Origin: Anaerolineaceae bacterium | GTDB taxonomy: Bacteria > Chloroflexota > Anaerolineae > Anaerolineales > Anaerolineaceae | Length of the DNA: 5,164 nt | Direction: 5' to 3' | Assembly: GCA_028714615.1 (NCBI GenBank) | Contig: JAQTMA010000280.1 | Coordinates: forward strand, 1-5,164 | Shown here: positions 1 to 4,865 of the stretch, in pieces | How the letters are laid out: every line of letters begins with the position of its first letter | Numbering within the stretch: the first letter of the stretch is position 1 | Notes under the pieces: model-generated | Seen by the model: only the letters and a program-made list of their open reading frames with translations | Told to the model about the DNA's origin: nothing | Databases searched by the model: none | Translations under genes and position numbers: made by a program

Positions 1-1
1 G

Positions 2-64
2 CTCTTCATCCTGGCCTTCCTGCACGCAGGCACCGCTATTTACTTTACCATCCTGGCGAAGTAA
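2..64 (+). CDS. C-terminal end of an unidentified membrane protein (partial)
   Basis: The frame starting at base 2 is open from the window edge to a TAA at 62-64. It encodes LFILAFLHAGTAIYFTILAK, a hydrophobic segment typical of a last transmembrane helix followed by a short lysine-ended tail. The family cannot be named from 20 residues. The gene enters from the left; nothing else of it is in the window. The next material (from 88) is a relic on the opposite strand, so this gene ends an intact unit at the border of a decayed region. Confidence 0.55.
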   Translation, partial: LFILAFLHAGTAIYFTILAK

Positions 65-87
65 GTTGGGCAGGGCTGCTGGCCAGG

Positions 88-343
88 CTAAGCTGGAACG
101 CCCAATCGCTCGCGCGATCCCAGGATGGCGCCGCTGACGATCAAAAGCATGGCCAATCCCGACACCCAGGTGAAGGTGCGACCGCCCGCCGAGAAGGACC
201 AGCACCAGCGTGGAGGTCATCGGGTTCAGGTACGCAAGCGCTGCGATGATGCGGGGATCCCCACGCTTCAATGCCGCATCCCAGGTGAAAAACGCCAATC
301 CCAGGTAGCCAAGGCCGATGAGTCCGAGCGAGCGCGGGTGAGC
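88..343 (-). pseudogene. C-terminal fragment of an EamA/DMT-family transporter, frameshifted
   Basis: On the minus strand the sequence reads GLIGLGYLGLAFFTWDAALKRG, then a second helix around IIAALAYLNPMTSTLVLVLLGG. After a one-base frame change near 178 it reads TFTWVSGLAMLLIVSGAILG and ends at a stop whose plus-strand bases are 88-90. This is the pattern of the last three transmembrane helices of EamA (drug/metabolite transporter) proteins: a short G-rich helix with FFxWDxALKRGDP, a helix beginning near LAYLxP, then a final helix. Such proteins are inner-membrane metabolite exporters with ten helices in two repeats. Only about 80 residues remain. The N-terminal three quarters are missing, and the homology stops near 330-343, where an unrelated plus-strand regulator fragment begins. 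The frameshift and truncation mark it as dead. Exact boundaries are approximate. Confidence 0.72.
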
Positions 344-868
344 TTGTGGATCGCGGAACAAAACGTGGAGGCGCTGGAAGCCTGGGCGGACGAGAACGCC
401 TCCCTGGCTGACCAGGAGCTGCGCTTCCGTCATGAAGCGCGGCATTGAGCTGTGCCGGGTATGGTTGTCGTTAGGCCGCAAAGAAAAAGCCGTTGAACTG
501 CTCGAACGGTTGGCCGGTTCGGCCAAGGAGCGCAACGGCAGCAGGATGGTGATCCTCCCGCTGCTGGTGGCAGCCCGCAGCGAAACACCCGTCCGTGCAT
601 GGGCCGACCTGGAAGAAGCGCTCCGCCTGGGAGAGCCGGAGGGTTACATGCGCACGATCGTGAATGCAGGCGAACCCTGCGGCAGGTGTTGGACGCCTGG
701 CTGCAGCACGGCTCCTCCAGAGACGATCTGACCCTGCGCAATTACGCTCAGCGCGTGCTGGCCGCCTTTGAAACACCCCCTGCTGCACCTTTCCGGCCGG
801 CGACCCGAACCGCCGAGCTCCCTGAGCCGCTCAGCGGGCGGGAGCAGCAAGAGAAAGCCTTTTTGTAG
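322..868 (+). pseudogene. C-terminal remnant of a MalT-like LuxR-family transcriptional regulator, two frameshifts, HTH lost
   Basis: Three plus-strand frames join into one recognisable protein. The first piece (322 to about 430) contains RVSLWIAEQNVEALEAWADE. The second (about 432-670) contains CRVWLSLGRKEKAVELLERL and EEALRLGEPEGYMRTIV. The third (about 670-868) contains LRQVLDAWLQ, NYAQRVLAAF and EPLSGRE. This is the tetratricopeptide-like tail and linker of large MalT-type ATP-dependent regulators. The phrases 'LAEPEGYVRTFVDEG' and 'EPLSEREREVLRLLA' are hallmarks, the latter starting the LuxR (GerE) helix-turn-helix. The NTPase and most sensor repeats are absent upstream. The HTH breaks off about five residues after the RE motif, at a TAG lying inside the palindrome that starts at 863. 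Frame changes lie near 430-445 and near 660-675. No function is expected. The alternative, two separate small genes, is unlikely given the collinear homology. Confidence 0.8.
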
Positions 869-938
869 CCCAGGCATCCCTGCCTGGGGCTCTGGTGCCA
901 TAGATTAAAAGCCCCAGGCAGGGATGCCTGGGCTACAA
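863..938. repeat. Perfect 29-bp inverted repeat with an 18-nt loop (dispersed palindromic repeat)
   Basis: The left arm (863-891) and right arm (910-938) are exact reverse complements over 29 bp; the core reads GCCCCAGGCAGGGATGCCTG on the plus strand at 911-930. The loop (892-909) is AT-richer. Each arm is itself partly symmetrical (CAGGCATCCCTGCCTG). The element has no room for a gene, so it resembles a REP- or MITE-like sequence. I recall similar wording dispersed between genes of Chloroflexota genomes, which would fit a mobile or amplified repeat. It directly truncates the regulator relic to its left. It could also terminate transcription, but no T-run follows either arm. Confidence 0.85.
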
Positions 939-954
939 CTGGTCACCCCGGGGC

Positions 955-975
955 AGACGCTGCAGCGCAGCGTCT
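955..975. repeat. Short palindrome AGACGCTGC-N3-GCAGCGTCT
   Basis: Nine-base arms at 955-963 and 967-975 pair perfectly around the three-base loop AGC. The hairpin lies 16 bp beyond the 29-bp inverted repeat and is probably a second dispersed element of REP type. No coding sequence overlaps it. No T-tract follows, so an intrinsic terminator role is not supported. Confidence 0.7.
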
Positions 976-989
976 CTACGAACTACAAA

Positions 990-1021
990 AATACGCCCTT
1001 CGGACACTGCGAATACGCCCT
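990..1021. repeat. Direct repeat AATACGCCCT, two copies 22 bp apart
   Basis: AATACGCCCT occurs at 990-999 and again at 1012-1021, giving a period of 22 bp. The 12 bases between copies (TCGGACACTGCG) are not repeated in the window. The pair sits 44 bp upstream of the ATG at 1065. It may be the end of the repeat cluster starting at 863, or a two-site operator for the small genes downstream; the sequence does not decide between these. Confidence 0.5.
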
Positions 1022-1064
1022 CTGAGGGGCTATTCTATTGTCATCACACAGAAAGGAATTCAGA

Positions 1065-1339
1065 ATGAAAGCAAATACGATGAACGCATTCAGCAACCTG
1101 CTTGTTCCGCTCGCCTTAGGTCTCTTCGTTGGGTGGGCGCCAGCGGTCGCTGGGCTTCACCCCTGGCCATCCTCGGGTACCTGTTGGGCGCCGCCATCCT
1201 GGTGGTAATTGCCTCGGTCTTCACCGGCTGGAAGCTGCCGTTGACCGCCGGAGACACTCAGGCGGTGACCGCTGTTGGGATCTTGATCGCCGTCAAGTTC
1301 TTGTTCGGGATCGCCGGCTTCTTCTTCCACTGGCTATGA
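1065..1339 (+). CDS. Small three-helix membrane protein, interrupted by a frameshift
   Basis: ATG at 1065 follows AAGGAA (1053-1058) at a six-base spacing and opens with MKANTMNAFSNLLVPLALGL, clearly a membrane helix. That frame turns into non-membrane sequence after about 1133 and stops early. The overlapping frame that picks up at 1133 runs to TGA at 1337-1339. It carries two more hydrophobic helices, LAILGYLLGAAILVVIASVF and AVGILIAVKFLFGIAGFFFH. Joining them by a -1 shift in GTTGGGTGGG (1128-1137) gives a continuous protein of about 91 residues with three helices. A missing G in the run, either a real mutation or a sequencing error, is the simplest explanation. The segment from GTG 1133 could alternatively be translated alone. 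I do not recognise the family. Its stop overlaps the next gene's start (ATGA), so the two are probably co-translated. Confidence 0.6.
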
Positions 1340-1572
1340 GTCGTCACCCGTTTCGATGTGAAATCCGGGTAGCCGAACCGTTGGAAAGCAGGTGGTCGCA
1401 GTGGTTCCCGGACATGGAAATCGTCCCTACGGACGAGCAATCCGGTGCGGGAACCCTGTTGCGCGGCAGCCTGCCCGACCAGACCGCTTTATTTGGCTTG
1501 CTTGGGCGGGTGCGCAATCTCAACCCGGCCCTGGTTGCGGAGCGGCGGATTGAGAATCAAACCCGAGAATGA
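1336..1572 (+). CDS. Small soluble protein of unknown function (78 aa)
   Basis: ATG at 1336 overlaps the TGA of the upstream membrane gene (ATGA), a classic translational-coupling arrangement, and the frame runs to TGA 1570-1572. The product begins MSRHPFRCEIRVAEPLESRW and has no membrane segment. Its layout is ESRWSQWFPDMEIVPTDE, then GAGTLLRGSLPDQTALFGLL, then GRVRNLNPALVAERRIE. From memory this matches a small uncharacterised family with the pattern 'L.S.WS.WF.....i......TLL.G.lpDQaAL.GLL.ri.dL.l.L..v', often annotated as hypothetical in Chloroflexota and other bacteria. The pattern suggests a compact alpha/beta fold with a conserved DQxAL helix. No catalytic residues are evident and no function is assigned. 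Further upstream starts in this frame would overlap the membrane gene, so 1336 is preferred. Confidence 0.75.
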   Translation: MSRHPFRCEIRVAEPLESRWSQWFPDMEIVPTDEQSGAGTLLRGSLPDQTALFGLLGRVRNLNPALVAERRIENQTRE

Positions 1573-1584
1573 TAGTAATTTTTT

Positions 1585-1761
1585 TTATTTTCCGGCCAGA
1601 ACGGGATTGAAAGGAGCAATCCGGCGTAGTTTTTCGAGGATCTTCTCCCGTTCGCGGGTATCGGCAGTTGAGAGTCTTGCCACCAACTTCTTGACCTTCG
1701 CGTGCCGGTTAATGTTCCTGCGGATCGCCAGGTGCTTCAGTTTTCGCCTAACTTCACCCAA
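1585..1761 (-). CDS. Small basic protein of unknown function (about 58 aa)
   Basis: On the minus strand an open frame ends at TAA (plus bases 1585-1587). The best start is TTG at 1759-1761: GGAGG (plus 1770-1774) precedes it by eight bases, whereas the ATG at 1783-1785 has no comparable site. The product begins MGEVRRKLKHLAIRRNINRH. It then has KVKKLVARLSTADTREREKI and ends LRRIAPFNPVLAGK. It is rich in Arg and Lys, with amphipathic helix-like stretches (VKKLVARL, EKILEKLRRI). That suits a nucleic-acid- or ribosome-associated small protein, but I recognise no family. It converges on the 1336-1572 gene with a T-rich stretch (1576-1590) between them. The existence of the gene is moderately likely on ribosome binding site and composition alone. 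Confidence 0.5.
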   Translation of the reverse strand: MGEVRRKLKHLAIRRNINRHAKVKKLVARLSTADTREREKILEKLRRIAPFNPVLAGK

Positions 1762-1859
1762 TGGATTATCCTCCGTTCGAATCACTTGAAAATGTCATCC
1801 ATCTCCGTCCATCACTGGACAGATACTGGATTGAATACAATGCCCATCGTGCGGCATTC

Positions 1860-1865
1860 ATTATA
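1860..1865 (-). promoter_or_regulatory. Candidate -10 box (TATAAT) for the small basic gene
   Basis: The minus strand carries a perfect TATAAT at 1865-1860, about 100 bases upstream of the TTG start at 1761. The nearest -35-like hexamer, TTCCCA at 1890-1885, has a 19-base spacer and only four matches, so the call is weak. No other -10 of this quality lies between this gene and the glycosidase relic. Confidence 0.25.
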
Positions 1866-1926
1866 CTTCCAAATAGTGGCTCATTGGGAAACGCCATGCA
1901 GGATTCCCGGTGAGCCGAAATCGTAC

Positions 1927-2094
1927 CTACCCTTTAGCTGTCTGAATGAGGTTGGCCACCAAAGCCGTCCAGCCGGTCTGGTGGCTCGCCCCTAACCCGG
2001 CGCCATTCTCGCCGTGGAAGTACTTATAGAAGAGGAAGTGATCGCGCCAGAGGGGGACATTCTGTTTGTGTTCGGCAGTCCCGGGAAGCGACAT
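1927..2094 (-). pseudogene. C-terminal relic of a MGH1-type (GH63-like) glucosidase, 55 codons
   Basis: The minus-strand frame runs from ATG (plus 2092-2094) to TAG (plus 1927-1929). It contains [20 protein letters not shown] followed by [17 protein letters not shown]. The motif 'WRD.iLFYEYFHGD.[17 protein letters not shown]' closes MGH1-type glycoside hydrolases (GH63-like, alpha-glucosidase or mannosylglycerate/glucosylglycerate hydrolase relatives), normally 800-900 residues long. Residues from about position 5 onward align with that tail, so practically the whole (alpha/alpha)6-barrel is gone. An in-frame TAA sits two codons before the ATG, which cuts any longer reading. Oddly, AGGAGG lies seven bases before the ATG, an excellent ribosome binding site, so the fragment could still be translated. 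It is most simply a deletion relic. Confidence 0.72.
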
Positions 2095-2181
2095 ACGTTA
2101 CCCTCCTGGCTTCAAAGCCATGCGTCGATCTGGTCACCTGGTTAATCTTATCCAATATTCGTGATAATCTCTACCCGAAAT

Positions 2182-2190
2182 TGATATAAT
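2182..2190 (+). promoter_or_regulatory. Extended -10 promoter candidate for the three-gene operon
   Basis: TGATATAAT at 2182-2190 is a perfect extended -10 (TG-N-TATAAT). No good -35 lies 16-19 bases upstream, which extended -10 promoters can tolerate. Transcription would start near 2197, giving a leader of about 127 nt before the SDR start codon. The surrounding 2140-2220 stretch is AT-rich relative to the window, as expected of a promoter region. Confidence 0.45.
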
Positions 2191-2231
2191 TAACGGTGGT
2201 TATTGCTCTGGTGCAAATATGCTCTGCGGCA

Positions 2232-2266
2232 CTACCTTGACAATGTCTGGAACTTTAGCAAGGTAG
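2232..2266. promoter_or_regulatory. Inverted repeat CTACCTTG-N19-CAAGGTAG in the operon leader
   Basis: Perfect 8-bp arms occupy 2232-2239 and 2259-2266, with a 19-base spacer. The arms lie downstream of the extended -10 and about 60 bases before the SDR start. They could be a regulator half-site pair or a leader hairpin. A TTGACA hexamer (2237-2242) overlaps the left arm but has no matching -10 at proper distance. No known riboswitch core was recognised. Confidence 0.35.
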
Positions 2267-2323
2267 AGCTCCCTTCGCGCTGGGGACTAATCAAGGGGAG
2301 CAATGAAATAGGGGTTAGCAAGA

Positions 2324-3031
2324 ATGGCTGATTTTACCGACCAAGTTGTAATCGTCACAGGTGGGACGGGGAACCTGGGCCGCGCCATCGTGCGCGCGTT
2401 TTTCGCAGCCGGGGCGCACCTGGTTGTCCCCGACCGGAGCATTGGGCAGGCGGCGCAACTGCTGCCGGATGTGGCCGGTTCCAAAGACCACATCCTGAAG
2501 GAGGGCGTGGACGTGACCAACCCCGAACACATGCAGCGGCTGGTCGAGGAGGTACTCGCGCGCTTTGGACGGATCGACGTGCTGGTGAATACCGTAGGCG
2601 GGTACCGCGCCGGCGCTCCACTGCACGAGACGCCCCTCGAAACCTGGGACTTCATGCTCAACCTGAATGCACGCAGCGTGTATGTGGCCTGCCGGGCGGT
2701 TATTCCGGCGATGTTGAGCCAGAGCAGCGGAAAAATCGTCAACATCAGCTCCCATTCGGCGCTGACTGCCCAGGGGGGTGATGCGGCGTACAGCGCGTCA
2801 AAGAGCGCGGTGGCACGGCTGACAGAAAGCATGGCCGCCGATTATAAACGCCAGGGTATTCAAGTGAATGCCATCATCCCTTCTGCGCTGGTTTCAGCGG
2901 ACGACCTGAAAACGGATGCGACCCGAGGGGTGACCCCCGAGGCGGTGGCGCAGGTAATCCTGTTCCTGTGCTCGGAGTCCGGCCGGATCATCAACGGCGC
3001 GCTCATTCCAACCTACGGGCTCAGGTTTTAA
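2324..3031 (+). CDS. Short-chain dehydrogenase/reductase (SDR) family oxidoreductase
   Basis: A 235-residue classical SDR, a cytosolic NAD(P)H-dependent oxidoreductase with a single Rossmann fold. The cofactor loop TGGTGNLG (12-19) matches TGxxxGxG. D37 at the end of strand beta-2 hints at NAD(H) but does not prove it. NTVGG (89-93) stands at the usual NNAG site. The catalytic tetrad is complete: N115, S143 in IVNISS, and Y156/K160 in YSASK. The end, NGALIPTYG (224-232), is the usual SDR C-terminal 'G..i.v.G' strand. Length is slightly under the usual 245-255, with a short segment after the active site (VSADDL). ATG 2324 follows GGGG at 2311-2314; an in-frame TAG at 2309-2311 excludes a longer form. 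It is first in an operon with the DUF5996 and RibD-like genes, 37 bp before the next start. The substrate is unknown; no motif separates a pteridine, sugar, steroid or acyl substrate. Confidence 0.93.
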   Translation: MADFTDQVVIVTGGTGNLGRAIVRAFFAAGAHLVVPDRSIGQAAQLLPDVAGSKDHILKEGVDVTNPEHMQRLVEEVLARFGRIDVLVNTVGGYRAGAPLHETPLETWDFMLNLNARSVYVACRAVIPAMLSQSSGKIVNISSHSALTAQGGDAAYSASKSAVARLTESMAADYKRQGIQVNAIIPSALVSADDLKTDATRGVTPEAVAQVILFLCSESGRIINGALIPTYGLRF

Positions 3032-3057
3032 CGCCCGGTCAACCTTCATCTTTCGAT

Positions 3058-3063
3058 AGGGGG
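3058..3063 (+). promoter_or_regulatory. Ribosome binding site of the DUF5996 gene
   Basis: AGGGGG five bases before ATG 3069 fixes that start. It lies in the 37-bp gap after the SDR stop, and no promoter-like sequence is visible in the gap, which supports co-transcription. Confidence 0.6.
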
Positions 3064-3068
3064 TATCT

Positions 3069-3920
3069 ATGTCACTTCCCAAATACGACCACTGGCTTTC
3101 CGCTGCCCGCAACCTGCACGCCGGCGCGCGGCTGCTCGGAGCGGTGCAGCGCCTGACCCAGGCGCCCCAACCAGCATACCTCGAGCTAGGTCTGCAGGTC
3201 ACACCCCAAGGGTTCACTACCGGCAAGCTACCGGAGGGGGGACGCGTAACGCTCGACCTGACCCACAGTACCCTGGTATATTCGCCCGCCGCCGGTGAAG
3301 GAACCACGATCCCTCTCGAGGATCGCCCGCTGGGTGAAGTCTTCACGACGCTTTTCGGGATGTTGGCAGAGAGCGAGCTCAAAGGCGTTCTCCCGCCCGG
3401 ATCGGATTTGTTCGCGCGCGTGGCCCAGGGGATTGCCGCTCGAGGCGACCGGTACCGGGCTGCGGAGCGCGCTATGCTGGTGGAGGAGGCTCCCCTGCAG
3501 ATCGACCCGCGGGCAGCCAGAGAATACCTGGCCGCCGTGCAGGAGATGTATACGGGAATCGCTCGTTTTCTAGCCCATATGAGCGGGCTACGGACTCCCC
3601 TGGTGGTCTGGCCGGAAGGGTTCGATCTTTCGACGATGATATTTCGCGGGAGCGAGGTCGACGAAGGGCGGGCTCACCTGAACTTCGGCTTCGCTCCCTA
3701 TTCAGAAGGGATGGCGTACCCGTACCTGTATGCTTACGCCTATCCACTGCCAGAGGGGGCGCAACCGGAGGATTTACCGGCAGGCGTGCATTGGAACACG
3801 CAAGGATGGAAAGGCGCATTGTTACCATATGAGCGCATCGCCGACCAGGCTCATCCGGCTGCCTACGTGGAGGCAAGCTGCCTTGAAATCGAGCGAAGTC
3901 TCAGGGTTTTGATCGAATAA
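3069..3920 (+). CDS. DUF5996 family protein
   Basis: The 283-residue product has the layout I recall for DUF5996, a family of unknown function. An N-terminal segment HWLSAARNLHAGARLLGAVQ (8-27) stands where family members have 'W.dt...LH...qivGkvr'. A beta-rich part follows: YLELGLQVTPQGFTTG (37-52), VTLDLTHSTLVYS (60-72) and TIPLEDRPLGEVFTTLF (80-96). The helical REYLAAVQEMYTGIARFLAH (151-170) leads to TPLVVWPEGFDLSTMIFRG (176-194). The end carries the aromatic signature YPYLYAYAYPLPEG (217-230) and GALLPYERI (249-257). No signal peptide or membrane helix is visible, so it should be cytosolic. The Trp, His and Tyr concentration looks like a ligand pocket, but no catalytic motif is known. It sits between two reductase genes, 37 bp after one and 18 bp before the other, so it probably shares a substrate or pathway with them (inference). 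Confidence 0.85.
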   Translation: MSLPKYDHWLSAARNLHAGARLLGAVQRLTQAPQPAYLELGLQVTPQGFTTGKLPEGGRVTLDLTHSTLVYSPAAGEGTTIPLEDRPLGEVFTTLFGMLAESELKGVLPPGSDLFARVAQGIAARGDRYRAAERAMLVEEAPLQIDPRAAREYLAAVQEMYTGIARFLAHMSGLRTPLVVWPEGFDLSTMIFRGSEVDEGRAHLNFGFAPYSEGMAYPYLYAYAYPLPEGAQPEDLPAGVHWNTQGWKGALLPYERIADQAHPAAYVEASCLEIERSLRVLIE

Positions 3921-3938
3921 GATACGGAAGCAGGAAAC

Positions 3939-4766
3939 ATGCACCCAATTCTGCGGCTTTACCCGCAACCGAGTGTGGAGCTGCCCCTGGTGGGAGCCTA
4001 CCTGGCGCACGATGTGCGCCAATACCCCGCTGCCACCGGGAAACCCTTCGTATATGCCAACTTCGTAGCCAGCATCGATGGGCGCATCGCCATCCCACGG
4101 CAAAGCGGCGGAGGGATGATGGTGCCGAAGGCCACCGCCAACGAGCGGGATTGGCGACTGTACCAGGAGCTGGCCTCTCAGGCGGACATCATCCTCAGCA
4201 GTGGACGCTATTTGCGCGAGTGGGCCGAGGGTCGCGCCCAGGAGATGCTTCAGGTGGATGATCCCCGCTTCGCCGATTTGCGCGAATGGCGCAAGGAACG
4301 CGGCTTGCCGCCCCAAGCAGACATCGCCGTGATCAGCGCCAGCCTGGACTTCCCCATCCCGCCCGCGCTGATGAGCGCCGGCCGGCGGGTGGTGGTGGTC
4401 ACCACCGAGCACCCGGATGCTGCGCGCGTACGGGAGATCGAGGACCAGGGCGCCCAGGTGCTGATCGCTGGGAAGAAAAGCGTGGACGGATCGCTTTTGC
4501 TCAAGCGGTTGAGCGAGCTGGGCTACCGCAGCGTGTATTCCGCGGCGGGGCCCAAGGTGCTGCACCTGCTCGTCTCCGGGGACGTGCTCGACCGGTTGTA
4601 CCTGACCTACGCCAACCGGATGCTGGGGGGGCAACCCTATTCCAGTATCTTGGAAGGGGCGCTGCTGACGCCCCCGGTCGATTTGAAGATTCACCAGATT
4701 TACCTGGATGCGCAGGGACTGGGGGGCCTGGGGCAGATGTTCGTGTCTTATGATTGTAGATTGTAG
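3939..4766 (+). CDS. RibD C-terminal domain / dihydrofolate reductase-like family protein
   Basis: The 275-residue product belongs to the RibD_C/DHFR-like superfamily of NADPH-dependent reductases. Visible family motifs are YANFVASIDGRIA (39-51), QADIILSSGRYLREW (81-95, where relatives have 'aDailvGagTvr'), YSAAGPKVLHLL (200-211, where many relatives have 'EGGp.l') and DVLDRLYLTYANRMLGG (215-231). The deaminase half of bifunctional RibD, with its HAE and PCxxxxxC zinc ligands, is absent, so this is a stand-alone reductase. True riboflavin pathway membership is uncertain, because the EGG glycines are altered and no other rib gene is near. ATG 3939 follows AGGA five to six bases upstream and 18 bp after the DUF5996 stop, so it is the last operon gene. 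Its last four residues (DCRL) and TAG are encoded by the tandem repeat beginning at 4752, so the original C-terminus has been replaced or extended. Confidence 0.88.
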   Translation: MHPILRLYPQPSVELPLVGAYLAHDVRQYPAATGKPFVYANFVASIDGRIAIPRQSGGGMMVPKATANERDWRLYQELASQADIILSSGRYLREWAEGRAQEMLQVDDPRFADLREWRKERGLPPQADIAVISASLDFPIPPALMSAGRRVVVVTTEHPDAARVREIEDQGAQVLIAGKKSVDGSLLLKRLSELGYRSVYSAAGPKVLHLLVSGDVLDRLYLTYANRMLGGQPYSSILEGALLTPPVDLKIHQIYLDAQGLGGLGQMFVSYDCRL

Positions 4767-4786
4767 ATTGCTGATTGCTGATTGTA
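4752..4786. repeat. Five tandem 7-bp units GATTGTA/GATTGCT overlapping the end of the RibD-like gene
   Basis: Units at 4752, 4759, 4766, 4773 and 4780 read GATTGTA, GATTGTA, GATTGCT, GATTGCT and GATTGTA. The array begins inside the coding frame and contributes the codons for Asp-Cys-Arg-Leu and the stop TAG (4764-4766). Similar stutter is, from memory, common in intergenic DNA of Chloroflexota and other large bacterial genomes. Slippage here would change the reading frame only after the stop, because the TAG comes in the second unit. Confidence 0.85.
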
Positions 4787-4788
4787 GA

Positions 4789-4821
4789 CACCTGCACTTG
4801 CGCCGGAGCGCAGCACAGGTG
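4789..4821. repeat. Interrupted hairpin downstream of the operon
   Basis: CACCTG (4789-4794) pairs with CAGGTG (4816-4821), and GCGC (4800-4803) pairs with GCGC (4808-4811) around a CGGA loop, with a small internal bulge of 5 and 4 bases. It starts 22 bp after the RibD-like stop and could help end transcription, but no T-run follows, so a Rho-independent terminator is not supported. Confidence 0.3.
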
Positions 4822-4848
4822 GAAGTGTTGGAGGGCAAGAACGGTATC

Positions 4849-4865
4849 CGCGAATTGCGCGAATT
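4849..4865. repeat. Direct repeat CGCGAATT, 9-bp period
   Basis: CGCGAATT occurs at 4849-4856 and 4858-4865, one base apart. ACAATT also recurs within 20 bases downstream. This is AT/CG stutter of the same non-coding character as the array at 4752 and is probably part of the same dispersed repeat block. Confidence 0.5.

Noticed and set aside
430..901. Minus-strand open frames opposite the regulator relic
   Set aside because: Arg/Cys/Pro-rich shadows of the plus-strand MalT-like coding trace; they also run into the palindrome.
863..938. Intrinsic terminator at the 29-bp palindrome
   Set aside because: No U-run follows either arm, and the 18-nt loop and long stem are atypical; a dispersed repeat is a better reading.
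863..1021. CRISPR array
   Set aside because: Only two short direct repeats with a 12-base gap and no cas gene; the main element is an inverted, not a regularly spaced, repeat.
1574..1590. Terminator at the T-rich stretch between convergent genes
   Set aside because: Eight Ts follow the 1336-1572 gene, but the only stem upstream is four base pairs (GATT/AATC), too weak to support the call.
1445..1995. Plus-strand open frames of about 100 codons
   Set aside because: They overlap better supported genes on both strands and carry no motif.
2205..2290. Minus-strand short frame reading LYLAKVPDIVKVVPQSIF
   Set aside because: Looks protein-like but is only 28 codons between stops, has no start or ribosome binding site and lies in the operon leader; probably chance.
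2287..2832. 181-codon minus-strand open frame (and related frames at 2315-2755)
   Set aside because: Antisense to the SDR gene, which has a full set of family motifs; Ser/Thr/Arg-rich composition typical of a shadow.
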